From assembly GCA_000320545.1 (NCBI GenBank), contig ADNK01000716.1, positions 1 to 21,474 on the forward strand: a stretch of 21,474 nt of DNA, in the 5' to 3' direction. The notes beneath the pieces are model-generated. The model was not told where the DNA came from and did no database searches. It saw only the letters and a program-made list of their open reading frames with translations. Position numbers and translations under genes: made by a program. Numbering within the stretch: position 1 is the first letter of the stretch; every line of letters begins with the position of its first letter. This DNA comes from Bigelowiella natans CCMP2755. Taxonomy: Eukaryota > Cercozoa > Chlorarachniophyceae. Below are positions 1 to 10,698 of this stretch, in pieces.

Positions 1-40
1 TCCCCCCCCCCCCCCCCCTTCCCTAATTCAAAGACGGTAG

Positions 41-406
41 CATGAATGAGAAGCAGAAGATGGAGGCCTTTAAAAAGCTGCGTGCGGATCCTCGCACGTG
101 CCCTCTCAAAAGAAGGTTGGTCCTCGTACTACTACTACTCCTCCTACTACTACTACTACTTCTCGCTACTAGTTGTTCTTCCCGGCCATCCTCCTCTAGA
201 CTAGAAGAGAGATATATATCTCATAATTGGATTACTTACGGTGGCATGCATTAACCGAATCAATCAGGCACCCCCCCAACGGCTTCGAGTTCGGTCTGGG
301 GTGTACAATGTGCGCTGATAAGCACATCGAGGCGGACAACAAAGCAGCGGAGGAGAAGGCGAAAGCGGAAAAGGCCCAGAAAAAGAATAACAGGAGACGC
401 AGGTAG
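41..406 (+). CDS. 3' end of an unrecognised gene encoding a basic, charged C-terminus (partial at left edge)
   Basis: Two exons can be read: 41-115 and 268-406, ending at TAG 404-406. The first follows a pyrimidine tract and an AG at 39-40 and ends at a GT at 116. The second follows CAG at 265-267. The phases agree (two bases carried over, one supplied). Together they give about 70 residues: a Lys/Glu-rich stretch beginning MNEKQKMEAFKK, a short Pro/Gly segment, then an Ala/Lys/Glu helix (KAAEEKAKAEKAQKK) and a terminal NNRRRR. The tail looks like a charged alpha-helix ending in a basic cluster, as in some nucleic-acid-binding or nucleolar proteins, but no family is recognisable. The intron at 116-267 carries a CTA/CTC run. 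The start of the gene lies outside the window. Splice sites are inferred. Confidence 0.5.
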
Positions 407-2026
407 TGGGCGTTCTTTCTCGCAGCGCACAATAAGGCAGTAGTAGCGCCGCCGGGTACACGGCACATTGTGGAATAATACTGTTCTCCCATTCCGTGTG
501 AATCCATACACATACGTGCGAAATCGGGGTTGATTGCTTACTCTTGAACCTGTCATTGTCTGGTTGTTGTCATTGATTTGTACACCGTCGAGCATGTGGG
601 TTGTCACCCAGCGTTGATGATGAGCGAGTCTATGCACACATCATTCATTCCACGATGTCTCTCAAGCTTGCCATGTCCACTCTAGCACTGTCCATTGCAT
701 CATGCATGTACGTAGCTAGCAGCACACGCGCACGTGCACAGTGCAATGTAGCATCGCAAGAATTAAACAATTACATAAGCGACACTGCATCGATCTTGCG
801 CAAGCGCTAGCAACTGCCTAAGTATCTAGAGCTAGGCTAGTTAGGCTGCCATGCCATTGCAGTGGTGCGCCTTGCTAGCTAGATTGCAATGCATCTGCAT
901 CTGCCTGCTAGTTAGCTACAGTGCATGTGCAGCGCATGAGATCAGTTGCGCATGCGCGCATGCATTCTAAAAATCGCAGCTAGCTAGCTAGGCATTGTAG
1001 CTAGATTAGCGCTACACAACTGCATCAATCCCGGTATCGTAACGAGTGGGTTTTGAACAAACTGTGCTTTGCGCCTGCGGCCTGGCGCGCTCAATCGTTG
1101 CAATTGGACATTGGAAGCACACTGGAGCCTGTTTGAGGTTCAGCTTTGATTTTTTTTTCGAATTTCAGCTTGAAAACCTCATTTTTCAACGCCTGCCAGC
1201 GGGCGAAAATTGAAAAATTCTTGCCACTTTTGAACACGCTAGCGCATTTGCATTTGCGTGCCACAAGTTTTGCAAGCTCATGAGGGTGTGTGCACACTGG
1301 CTTCATGGACGTGCGAAGTTTCAGCACACGCACGCAAAAAGCATGCATCTGGGCGCACATGAACGCGCAAATGTGCACTCAATGACTCTCAATTGAAAAT
1401 TCATGCCATTCGTTACACATTTGATGCAGTTGTATATGCTAGCATGTTGCGTTGTTTACATGTGCATGCATGCGACATAATTTGCATGTTATTCATGCTA
1501 GCTTATCACATGCTTGCTGCATGCAAACCAATGCCAAATAAGCTAGCTAGCCTGCGTCGACAAGAGAGACACTCTAGCTAGCACTGCTTGTAGCCGTACT
1601 TGCAACACAGATGTGCATGCACAAATGCGTCGTTTGCAGCATTCCTGCAAACGCCTGCCCACGTACGTGCACACACATCTCAATCCATGCACGTCTAGAC
1701 GCACTGCGTACAAATCAATAACCTGCTTGCAAGCCATCTAGCCACACTAGCATGTGCATTGACCGAGCATTCTAGCTAGCATTTATAGCGTTACGTGTTC
1801 ACATGTCATTCATCAGCGCACTACGTACGCAAAACCTCTCCAGTATAATGCGGATGCTGAATGGCACAGCATAGCCGCGTCGCCCCATGCAAACAGATTT
1901 AGAGAGATAACATGTTTTTAGTTGCACTCATCATGCATGTACGTGCACGTAGACGAAGACGATGTATTGCACGAGAGCCATCTAAAACCCTCTCGCTGGA
2001 TCGTCTCCTCGATGGTTTTAAACACC
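407..2026. other. Intergenic spacer between convergent gene ends, palindrome-rich
   Basis: I see no supportable gene here. Open frames exist on both strands but have no splice continuity and no recognisable motif. From about 640 to 1900 the DNA is crowded with TGCA, CATG and GCTAGC words (for example the GCTAGC runs near 890-1000 and 1540-1590). It has none of the dinucleotide or homopolymer tracts that fill the neighbouring introns. A nested hairpin lies at 1182-1217. Confidence 0.7.
1182..1217. repeat. Nested inverted repeat
   Basis: The outer arms TTTTTCAA (1182-1189) and TTGAAAAA (1210-1217) are perfect complements. Directly inside them CGCC (1190-1193) pairs with GGCG (1202-1205). The loop is 8 bases and an AAAA bulge sits on the 3' side. 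It lies in the intergenic spacer and its function is unknown. Confidence 0.6.
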
Positions 2027-2682
2027 TTAGAAAAATATTGACATTCCCGCACTGCTTGCGGCCTTTAGTCTTGCTGCTCTCCGCTCTTCTAAATAAACAT
2101 CCGTGTCCTCTTGCTGCTTCTCATCATCGTCACTGTGGGCTTCTTCATCACCCGGATTTCCTCCATAGCGTGGCAACACGCCGAGAATGTCGCCATTCGT
2201 ACGGACAGCGCGGTGGCCGAGACCAGCCGAAGTTTTGGGGCGCTCACGCTCTCCTGACTGTGCGTGATTTGCCCACCACTTTCCAGATTCCATGAGCTGC
2301 GGAGACACACAGAAATGTAAATGTACAAAATTGACAGGACACATCTCCACAACGTGCTGCGTTCTATAACATTTAGACGGTGCGAGAGCTTTTTCGAAAA
2401 TCGCGTTCGGGTTAACCTGTTTGCACATTTTCATGGCCTCCTTTAATTGTCCTTGCAAAGCCTTGATCTTCTTCTCCTGGCACGAACAAAGGCACGCCAT
2501 CACGGAGAGAACCGCAGTATCGAAGCCAGAAAAATCAGCTATTCATCATGCAGAATTCGCACCTTCTCGGCAAGTTTTTTTTTGTGCGCTCCTGTTTCCG
2601 ATCGCAAGCGTTGGCCTGCAAGCCGCAGCTCGACGCGTGATGACTAGCACACAAGGGTAACAACCACAATGTGAGGGTGTGT

Positions 2683-2716
<34 letters not shown>

Positions 2717-3052
2717 AATTGATGATGAGGATGATGCTGAATCAGGAAATCCCTAATTTATCAGCATTCATATATGCCCTTTTGTTTCATGTGTCACACA
2801 CTTCGTAGAGACGGGAGATCTTCAATTTATCCTCCACCACGTATTTTCGCAATCGCTTCAGCTTCTGGATCTGTTTTAGGTAGCGCGCCTCTTCTGCCTT
2901 CCATATTCTTGATGAGCAACAACGGCCAATTGCGAACGCAAATGGAATGGGGGGGGGGAAGGGCAAGGTGTAGTATCAACAGTGAGTGTGATGGAAAGGA
3001 AATGTGAATTCGGAATTATAGAAAGGGATAGAGAGAAAGAAGAAGAAAATGA

Positions 3053-3093
<41 letters not shown>

Positions 3094-3481
3094 ATCGATA
3101 CACAAAAATAGTTTGTTGCCCTTGTTTTGATATAAATGTATTATACTTGGTCATTCGCATTATTTTCTCGGAGTCCCATTTCGGCGGCGAGTTGGATTGG
3201 TGCCTTTTCGTGAGCAAGCAATTATAACGAGAAAGACGTATATATCCACTTTCTGATATGCTAGTCAGTTTTTACAGGTTGGCGTGCATCATTCTCAACG
3301 ATTTCAATGCAATAACGTGCAATGCGAAGAAATGTAGAAGACAGGCTCATCAAATTAGGACGCTCAAACGCTGCGCGCGCTTATGTGTCTGTGTGCATTA
3401 ACCGGCTACTGTTGGAAGGAAGACGTTTGATGGCTAATCGTGAATTCTTCATATTCGTGCCTAGCTCCCACGAGCAGCAGG

Positions 3482-3517
<36 letters not shown>

Positions 3518-3595
3518 CGTCACACGGCCATATGCTCTTAGGCATCCAAGGATGAACCAAATTGAAAATCTGGGGAATGAAAATGCGTGAATTCG

Positions 3596-3641
<46 letters not shown>

Positions 3642-4244
3642 ACTGAAAGAATATGGGGTAGGCACCTATCGAGGTTGCTTTGTGTGAAAGCCGAGTGGGA
3701 TCACTGAACTCCCTATTCGACAAAAAAAACGCTCAAATTCCGTTCCCATCCATTCCACCCCCCCCCCCCCCCGCCCCCCCCCCTCCCAGATTCATCATCT
3801 CTTATCTCCCCATGAGTGTGGTGCCGGAATTTCGCTTTCGAGACGTGATCACACTCCCCTGCTCTAGGTACTGGGCTGCAAATACCGATGGACTGTCGGG
3901 GAAAATGGCGGGCGAGATCCCGAGCCTGGTCGTTTCCGTGCCTACGATGGTGACACACCCAAAAAATAATTTAAGACGAGGGATCATTTCGTGATTCGTT
4001 TAAGTCTCAATCGCATTCTTTTCATCGCATTCTTTTTTTGGTACATCATCGTCGCTGCTAACCTCTCTGTTGTTCTCTTGGACCTGCTGCTGCTGCTGCG
4101 CCTTTCCTCTCGTGACGGACGCCTTTGGACTGTTGGCGAAGCTCATGTCGCTCAGATCTTGGGAGAGGTCCTAGCGAATTCATGGTTGTGGAATATCCCC
4201 AAAATGTTTGTGCTGGTGTGCAATGTTGTACTTCGAGGCGCGCG

Positions 4245-4297
<53 letters not shown>

Positions 4298-6367
4298 ACG
4301 CACAAATACAAAAACACGCACACACGCATAAACACGCACACACAACTAGTTTGAGCTCAAAAAGACGGGCGCGAGCGTGAAAACCGTTGAGAATCTGCAG
4401 ATATTTAACTGAGGCGGCGGCGACCCTCTTGTTTTCTGACAGAGATGGCGAACAATCAGGCACTACAATCACGCCCGCACCGCCTCTTTCCGCAGTTGCC
4501 CTCCCCCGCCCCCCTTTTCATGTCGAGCTCTATATCAGGTACGAAGGGGGCGACCATCGAGTCTTTGAGGGACTTCAAGTGCTGCTCGTTGGCTCTAATC
4601 CGGTCCTTTCCTTCCAGAACTTGGTCGAGGAGATCGCTGCGTTTGTTGATGGTGGAGACAAGCGAATGAGCCCGCGCAGTGTCGCCTACACAGCTATGGA
4701 ATCTAGCTCATCATGTACACGTGCATGCTGGTTTCGTCTTAACATGCAGATGTGGCAGTTCTGCACGCCAATGCGTCATCATCATCATAGCCGTATTGAC
4801 TTCTCTTCTGCTATTTGTCATCATTATCATTATTATCATTATTGTTATTGTTATCGTGTTCGCTCATGTTGTTATCATATTGTTATCATGATCACCGATT
4901 TCGTTGCTCCGATATGCTGAGTCGCTCACTTAGCTCGAGCGTGAGAGGCGATTGGAACTCATCCCTCCTCGAGGAGAGGCCTGGGCTGAATCCGTCTAGA
5001 AAGACACCGCTCGTGGCCGCTTTATCAGCCTCGAAGTCCTGGAGCTTCATGTCCCCTCCCTTCTCGTATTCCTACCCGAGAGAAGTGCAGGAACACATCG
5101 TTAAGACAAAACGTCTCTACAAAGCGTCTTGTCATCATTCGGAAGAGGGGCTGTCAATGCGTGCAACGATAAGATGAGAAGAGAAAAGGCGCAGAACTTG
5201 AGCGAATCGACGGAGGACCTTTGGATTTAGGTGGCTTCTTGGCGAAGCCACATAAATCCAAAGGTTTTAATTAGAATCGGCACCCGTAATAGGAGCAGCA
5301 ACCATGCGATATCCCTTTCCCCCCTCCCCCCCTTTTATGCCCAAAAGGGGGTTTTTGATTCCCCGTTTCACAGCAATTGAAGCAAAACCCCTGTCCGGTT
5401 TTAAGAACAAAATCAGGAATATGAGTATATAAAAATAATGGGCCCATATGTTTCAGAAGGTCCCCCCCTGAGGGGGTTTTCAGGTTTTTTTCTACCCCCC
5501 CCCCCCCCCCCCCCTCCTTAACCCCTCCCCCCATCTTATGTGTCTTCTTTCTCACTCTCAGTGCTCGGAGCTCCAGCAACCCGCTGCTGAGGATGTCATC
5601 GTCGTTACTACGACACACCAAAATATAAACAAATAACATCAAACCAAAGAGACCTAGAGACAAAATATGTGCGGCATATTTCGGATGATGGAAGGGGAAA
5701 AGAGGATTCAGGAAAAAATGCCTTAGATGTGAGCGCAGTAAGCGCGAGGCAGTCTCTTCAACGGCGCTGATGCCCTGAATTATGTATAGGAGAGGACATA
5801 GGAACGAGGAAAACAGCAACATCATAGGTAATCCTGCTCTCCACAGGCGAGAACAGATGAGCGAGCGGCCGCGCCCTTGCGCATATCAAACTTTGAGAGA
5901 GGAAGAAAGGAAAAGGGGGGCGCGAAACGAAAGAGCAGGCGCTACTAGATTGGCTGGTCTATTATCGACTCGCGACCCTGATGAGCTGCTGATTCGTAGC
6001 TTCTTGCGCACGGCACTTCGCTTTGGTCTCTGAATTCAGAATATGGATTAATATAAGTGAGTGAGGAGGGCTATCTTTGAATAGACATGCCCCCCCCCCC
6101 CCCCCCCCCCCCCCCCTTCTATTCTACTTGATTCTATCTTGGCGTGAGTGCATATATTTTGAGGAGAGGGAAGGAAGTGGGGAGGGGGGGGCGGGGAGGG
6201 GACGCTGTCTCAACGCACTCATCCAAAACTGCTTGTAGTCGTCAATTGAGTACTCCTCGTTGACCCGAATATTGTTTCTGACTCGTTTCGCTCGCGCCCC
6301 AAACCTGCAACACAAACGGCACGCTTTTGACTACAATAGCTACGAACCGACGGGACAGCACTGTTCT

Positions 6368-6405
<38 letters not shown>

Positions 6406-7094
6406 AGAGAGAGGGAGGGAGAGGGCGTATTACCTGAGAGTTGAGATGGTCTCCTCGACGTCGCATTTGTCGCTTGAGGCTGTCACTATGAGGCTAGTCC
6501 TCGAATTCCCACCCAGCGAATGGCTAATGCAGAGGAGGGGGAGGGGGGGGGGGGGGTAAAGATAATAACAAGGATGATGATGAGGAGAAGGAGGAGGAAG
6601 AGGAGGGAGGGAGGAAAGTTTAATTCGCTATCATCACAGGGTTGTGAAACTCAGGGTGCACATAGGGGAAAACCGTGCGTGTATTATACGATCAACTGGG
6701 ATGTTTTGAATTTTGAGGAAGGTTGATTCACCTGAGCAGGTGAGTAAGTTTCGAGTCGCGGTAGGGCACGTAGCTGTCTCCTCTCGTGAGCGCCATTATC
6801 ACATTTCCTATGAAGAGTAGACACATAGAATCAATCTATGCATGCGGAAATATCCTAACTTTTTTCTAATATCATGAGTTTCCTAATCATACAAACTTGC
6901 TTGAATACTTGAGTGCGGTTTAGTAACAGTGTCACTATCACTACACAGCACGAGATGATTAATGGCCTTCCTCCCCCCATCCCTCGCCCCTTCCCACGAG
7001 CTACTATTGGAAACGTTTTTGCAGCAGAGAGAGAACGTAGCATACCTAGTGCAGAGAGCGACCTATTGATATATCTTGCCTCACTAAGAGTAGT

Positions 7095-7131
<37 letters not shown>

Positions 7132-7841
7132 TATAAATAAAAGAGAAACGCCCTGCGTAACGTGCGTGCTCTTGTGTAGTTGTCGTTCAAACCCCCTCGG
7201 CCTTTGATTTCCGAACCTTTTCCGATCCTTTGTTGTCAAGCACACAAACACACACACACACACACAAACTCATTCATATACAATTACGTATAAAATACAT
7301 AGATGAAGAGGTGCTCTTTTACAGTGCAAGATTAGGGGGGGGAAACAACCTGCAAGATCCACTAAGAAGAGAGTAGATCCTGTCTTCTTCTGTGTTTGAA
7401 CGTCAAGCTGTCCTAGCTGAGGGGTGCCGGGGGGGTGGAAGGAAAGAGATAGGCTTCAACTCGACTCCTTATTACTGGCATCCCCCTCCTCCTCCTCTTC
7501 ATCAAAATCACCATCACATTTATATGTTCCACGAGTATACGCGCAAGTGTGTGCGTCGATGTGCCCATGTTGGTGATATGCTTCAATGACGAAAATTTCG
7601 TGAATAACCGACCGTAACGATCACAATGGCGTGGCTTCTAGAGCTGGACTCGTTCATCATCGTCTCTGCAACCTGACGCCGGGTAGAAGATACGAAAAAC
7701 TTTAGCATTGTTCTATATCCCCCCCTCCCAACCCCCCCCTCTCCCAATTGTGAGGGTGAAGGCTCTACCGAGCGAGCGCGATTCCCTTTCGCTAGCACTG
7801 CTAGAAGCTCCTCCTCAGAACTATAGGTAGATATAACCAAC

Positions 7842-7893
<52 letters not shown>

Positions 7894-8510
7894 CGTGTGT
7901 GCATATGAGTGTATTGTGCTTGCGCGTTCTCAATTTCCCCCCCATTGCATAATCCGGTGTATAGTTTGCTCAAACCATGCGGAGAGGAAAGGCCGGGAGA
8001 GGAAGAGGTGGACGCAAACGTACCTCACGTAATTCACGGTAGCATTTTCCACCCAGACACCTTGAGGGGATTGCCTGCACACATCGTAACTTCTCTTAGA
8101 TAATATACTAGAGATGTAGCTGCTGGAATTTCGATCATCGTCCGAACCGTATTCTGAGACGTTTGTCGCCCGCATCACTGCGCCTGCTGGACACCGCTTT
8201 GGACGCCAGCAGGTCCTTGATATTCTTCATGTAAACTTCGATGTAAGACACCTAAGAACAAGTGTACATCGTGAATCCCAGAGAGGCAGGGGGGGCGGGG
8301 GGCGGGGGGTGGAGAGAGGGAGAGAGACAGCGAAGGGAAAAGATTTGAAGTAAAATATTACTTTAATTGTGAAGTCCTTGTGATGCTCCTGGTCGCCGAT
8401 GCGCTTGAACAACGATTGGGACAGACGCGGCACTATTCCTTCATTGCTAAACAGAGAAGCAACCGCACACACGCACGCACGCACATACGCAGAGTGAGAG
8501 GATTGAGAGA

Positions 8511-8552
<42 letters not shown>

Positions 8553-9015
8553 GAGAGTGAGAGAGAGCACTCACTCAAGATATTTTGTATAATTCATTCT
8601 CTTGTCTTGGATTCAGCTGTGCGCTGTCAAACACCAACGGCTGTGGACTCTTGTCAAAGAATCGCATGAAAGTGTGTCTACATGAGGCTCTAGCGTATTT
8701 TCCCTTCTCAACAAACCTGGCCTCTCCCATCATGGTGTACGTCTTGCCGCTTCCAGTCTTTTGAAATCATGAAGCAAAATATGATGCATGTGATAAATCA
8801 GTCACAATTCCAAAAATAGCACTCGTACGCTGTAATCGCTGTAATGCATTACAGCATAGGGAATTCGCGCGCACCTGGCCATACGCTAGAATCGTGCAGT
8901 TCAGGCCGTTGAATACCCCCTCGATTATTGGCATTACGGTATGGTCATAGAGCTCCTGTGTGTATAGAAAGAAACACAGCGGTCATCATCAGCTCTATTC
9001 ACGCCACCTTACACA

Positions 9016-9053
<38 letters not shown>

Positions 9054-9251
9054 CTTCTCTCTGTGTGTGCCGTCGTATGGCCTTCAGGGTTCGCCCAGCT
9101 TTTCTCATCACCCCACCTTCTGTGTGGTGCGAGCTGGAAAGACGTGATCGAACTGGAAACGTTGTACCTCCAGTCTAATGATAATGAAACAATCCGTGAA
9201 TCAGAACGATGCTTCCGTGACTTTCAGGGCCAGAGCATCACTGCAGGTGTA

Positions 9252-9289
<38 letters not shown>

Positions 9290-10275
9290 TACACACAAAT
9301 ACACTCCAATGCTCATCCATATGTGGTAGCACCTTGTAGCCGTGGCAAGATGGTGGTCCCTATCAGTGGATATACTGACGCTGTCTTGAGAAGGAAATTC
9401 TAGGAAATCAGGTGATTCGTTGTCCTTCCCGTGCTTTCTCGGCCGAAATCTTGCATAAACCCGCGGCCGCTCTGTAGAAGAAGGCTCGACCTCTCTCAAA
9501 ATAGCTGTGTTACTCCTCGGCAAATCTGTTTTGTGTGATCAAGCGGCAAGGACGCACGGCGATGTTCGGTGGGAACAGGGCGTTTTAGAACGGTTCCATA
9601 AAATTGTAATCATGGACAGTGCCACGATCACCATTACGTCTGGCATATCTCATGCAGTATTTGGTATTGGTTGGCTACGTTATTTTACCAGTCGTCGCCG
9701 CCGCCGTCGCGTCGAGGGCCCCTTTGTAGAATGAACATGAGCTCTTCCGCCTCCAAAGCCCGTGTCACGCGCCACCTTTGCTGGGATGATGCGTTCTCCC
9801 GAATCCGCTAACGGCGGGATCGGGAAAGGCGGTTGCGTCCAGGTCCAGATCTCGGTCTATGAAAAATATGAGACAAAACACCCTCAGAAACACGTTCCTC
9901 ACCGCCGCTCTGCATAGCATGCTCAGCGACAGTCTCGACCTCGTCGTGTGGCTCCTGGATTCCCCTCCTCTCCCTCCACGCCTCAGCCTAGAACCAAGGC
10001 TGCTTCGCGGTCTTGCGAAAGACATCCTCAGTGGATCCCTTGCCGGGGCGGGGTGGGCTCGGCCCGAGCAGCACGTGCAAACATTTGATCTCTCTTATCT
10101 CTCAGCCCTTGCCGATTACAGGTTCAAAACCTGCAGGCCAATTTGGCTTGTCGCATCCAGAAAATCGCATGGTTTTCAAGGGAATACATCGATTTCAAAC
10201 GGCCAAACTTTGTAACGGCCTCGGCGTTTCCGAAGGGCGCTCATCGTCATCGTGCGATATTATGCTCGGGTGCAT
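2027..10275 (-). CDS. Kinesin heavy chain-like motor protein, N-terminal motor, 27 exons
   Basis: ATP-driven microtubule motor, assembled as 765 residues. Exons in transcript order: 10275-10209, 9856-9776, 9471-9333, 9174-9117, 8955-8875, 8757-8717, 8446-8362, 8251-8148, 8074-8024, 7820-7769, 7672-7609, 7412-7350, 7227-7193, 7094-7046, 6807-6732, 6523-6434, 6304-6219, 6029-5977, 5071-4930, 4685-4543, 4170-4063, 3941-3886, 3203-3147, 2907-2802, 2643-2563, 2476-2417, 2296-2027 (TAA). All junctions keep frame. Motor motifs in order: RVYARFRP (about 53-60), FQFDHVFP, P-loop AYGQTGSGKTYTMMG (nucleotide-binding, about 139-153), switch I NESSSRSH (260-267), switch II LVDLAGSE (291-298), INRSLSALG, YVPYRDSKLTHLL, LGGNSRTSLIV. 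The neck, RFGARAKRVRNNIRVNEEY, resembles conventional kinesin (kinesin-1), so that family is the best guess. Next come weak coiled-coil segments, a Q5 run (exon 4170-4063), a Lys/Arg-rich coil (about 595-676) and an acidic then Ala/Arg-rich tail ending SIFF. First-exon choice (ATG at 10275) rests only on frame and splice fit. An extra exon may hide in the 905-nt intron 5072-5976. Confidence 0.92.
2683..2716. repeat. (TGA)n microsatellite in a kinesin intron
   Basis: About eleven TGA units, in the intron between exons 2907-2802 and 2643-2563. Confidence 0.95.
3056..3090. repeat. (GA)n microsatellite, a CT tract in kinesin transcript sense
   Basis: It lies in intron 2908-3146. On the coding strand it is a long CT tract upstream of the acceptor at 2908-2909, so it may act as a polypyrimidine tract. 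Confidence 0.95.
3483..3514. repeat. (AC)16 microsatellite
   Basis: Pure AC run in kinesin intron 3204-3885. Confidence 0.97.
3598..3631. repeat. (AT)n microsatellite
   Basis: Pure AT run in kinesin intron 3204-3885. Confidence 0.97.
3758..3783. repeat. Poly-C tract, one G interruption
   Basis: G-rich in transcript sense, just downstream of the donor of exon 3941-3886. Confidence 0.95.
4254..4292. repeat. (CA)n microsatellite flanked by CG-CA mixed repeats
   Basis: Near the middle of kinesin intron 4171-4542. CGCG-rich alternation precedes it from 4238, and degenerate CA repeats follow to about 4344. Confidence 0.95.
5217..5265. repeat. Near-perfect 49-nt hairpin
   Basis: ACCTTTGGATTTA (5217-5229) is the exact reverse complement of TAAATCCAAAGGT (5253-5265). 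Inside, TGGCTTC (5232-5238) pairs exactly with GAAGCCA (5244-5250). Only a 2x2 internal loop and a 5-base loop are unpaired. It is intronic in the kinesin gene. It could be a foldback element or a structured intron RNA. Confidence 0.8.
5495..5514. repeat. Poly-C (20)
   Basis: Uninterrupted C run in kinesin intron 5072-5976. Confidence 0.97.
6090..6116. repeat. Poly-C (27)
   Basis: Uninterrupted C run in kinesin intron 6030-6218. Confidence 0.97.
6370..6402. repeat. (AT)n microsatellite
   Basis: In kinesin intron 6305-6433. In transcript sense a CT-rich stretch precedes it. Confidence 0.97.
7097..7129. repeat. (GA)n microsatellite that is the polypyrimidine tract of a kinesin acceptor
   Basis: Read on the coding strand, the CT run leads straight into CAG at 7097-7095 and exon 7094-7046. 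The repeat itself therefore appears to be the 3' splice-site pyrimidine tract. Confidence 0.9.
7846..7893. repeat. Compound (AT)n(GT)n microsatellite
   Basis: AT run to about 7874, then GT run, in kinesin intron 7821-8023. Confidence 0.95.
8513..8549. repeat. (GA)n microsatellite
   Basis: In kinesin intron 8447-8716. It is a CT tract in transcript sense, upstream of the acceptor for exon 8446-8362. Confidence 0.97.
8838..8855. repeat. Perfect 18-bp palindrome GCTGTAATGCATTACAGC
   Basis: Intronic (8758-8874). Its first half is preceded by a direct copy of GCTGTAAT at 8829-8836. Confidence 0.85.
9019..9051. repeat. (CT)n microsatellite
   Basis: In kinesin intron 8956-9116. Here it is purine-rich in transcript sense. 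Confidence 0.97.
9255..9287. repeat. (AC)n microsatellite
   Basis: In kinesin intron 9175-9332. Confidence 0.97.
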
Positions 10276-10651
10276 TTGGATGTTCTCCGCATGGAAAATG
10301 GACGAATCCGGCTCTAGCCATATGGTCTCTCGAAGTCTTTTGGGTAAGGAAAATCCCCATAAACATCCACAAATATTTTCCGGATTTATTTTTCCAGAGT
10401 TGTTCTAATAATGTTTTACAAGGGTCATTCCCTCCGAGGTGTAATATTATGATGTTATCTCCACAAAATATATACTTGAAAAAGTAAGATAGACAACATA
10501 TCCAACATCTAGCAACTGATCATCTATCTCCCCCCAAGTGGAACTACGAACGAGTAGAGGGCCAGCTGAGCGTTTTAGATGCAGATTCTGGCAAGGCCTA
10601 GGGGGGTTGCATTCGTAGCCTCCTTCGCGCTCGTACTTTTGGCTGCACAGG

Positions 10652-10653
<2 letters not shown>

Positions 10654-10684
<31 letters not shown>
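10654..10684. repeat. (GA)n microsatellite in the promoter region
   Basis: It lies immediately upstream of the TATA-like element and resembles a GAGA-type promoter tract. Confidence 0.95.
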
Positions 10685-10686
<2 letters not shown>

Positions 10687-10689
10687 TGA

Positions 10690-10698
10690 TATATAAAG
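10690..10698 (+). promoter_or_regulatory. TATA box candidate (TATATAAAG)
   Basis: A good TATA match 62 bp upstream of ATG 10760. This leaves room for a start site about 30 bp downstream and a short leader. It supports the chosen start region of the next gene. Confidence 0.45.

Larger units (their letters stand above)
3204..3885. other. Long kinesin intron (682 nt) with three microsatellites
   Basis: I see no coding content with splice support. It holds (AC)16 at 3483-3514, (AT)n at 3598-3631 and a C-tract broken by one G at 3758-3783. Confidence 0.7.
5072..5976. other. Largest kinesin intron (905 nt) with a long hairpin and a poly-C tract
   Basis: Both flanking exons are in phase 0, so they join directly. 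A candidate small exon on the - strand at 5586-5556 (SGLLELRALR) has a good donor but needs phase 2 upstream, so it is not included. The intron contains the hairpin at 5217-5265 and poly-C at 5495-5514. Confidence 0.6.

Noticed and set aside
5556-5586. Possible kinesin coil exon SGLLELRALR
   Set aside because: It has a good donor but needs phase 2 on entry, whereas the upstream exon ends in phase 0. No intermediate exon with a proper donor was found.
9885-10005. Acidic, exon-like frame on the - strand (AEAWRERRGIQEPHDEVE...)
   Set aside because: Joining it to kinesin exon 9856-9776 would need a 25-nt intron, far shorter than any other in the window. The exon at 10275-10209 fits better.
10111-10135. 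A GGTTCAAAACC sequence resembling a tRNA T-arm or Pol III B box
   Set aside because: No matching acceptor stem, D-arm or anticodon arm is found at the required spacing, and the upstream A-box match is poor. A tRNA or SINE cannot be supported.
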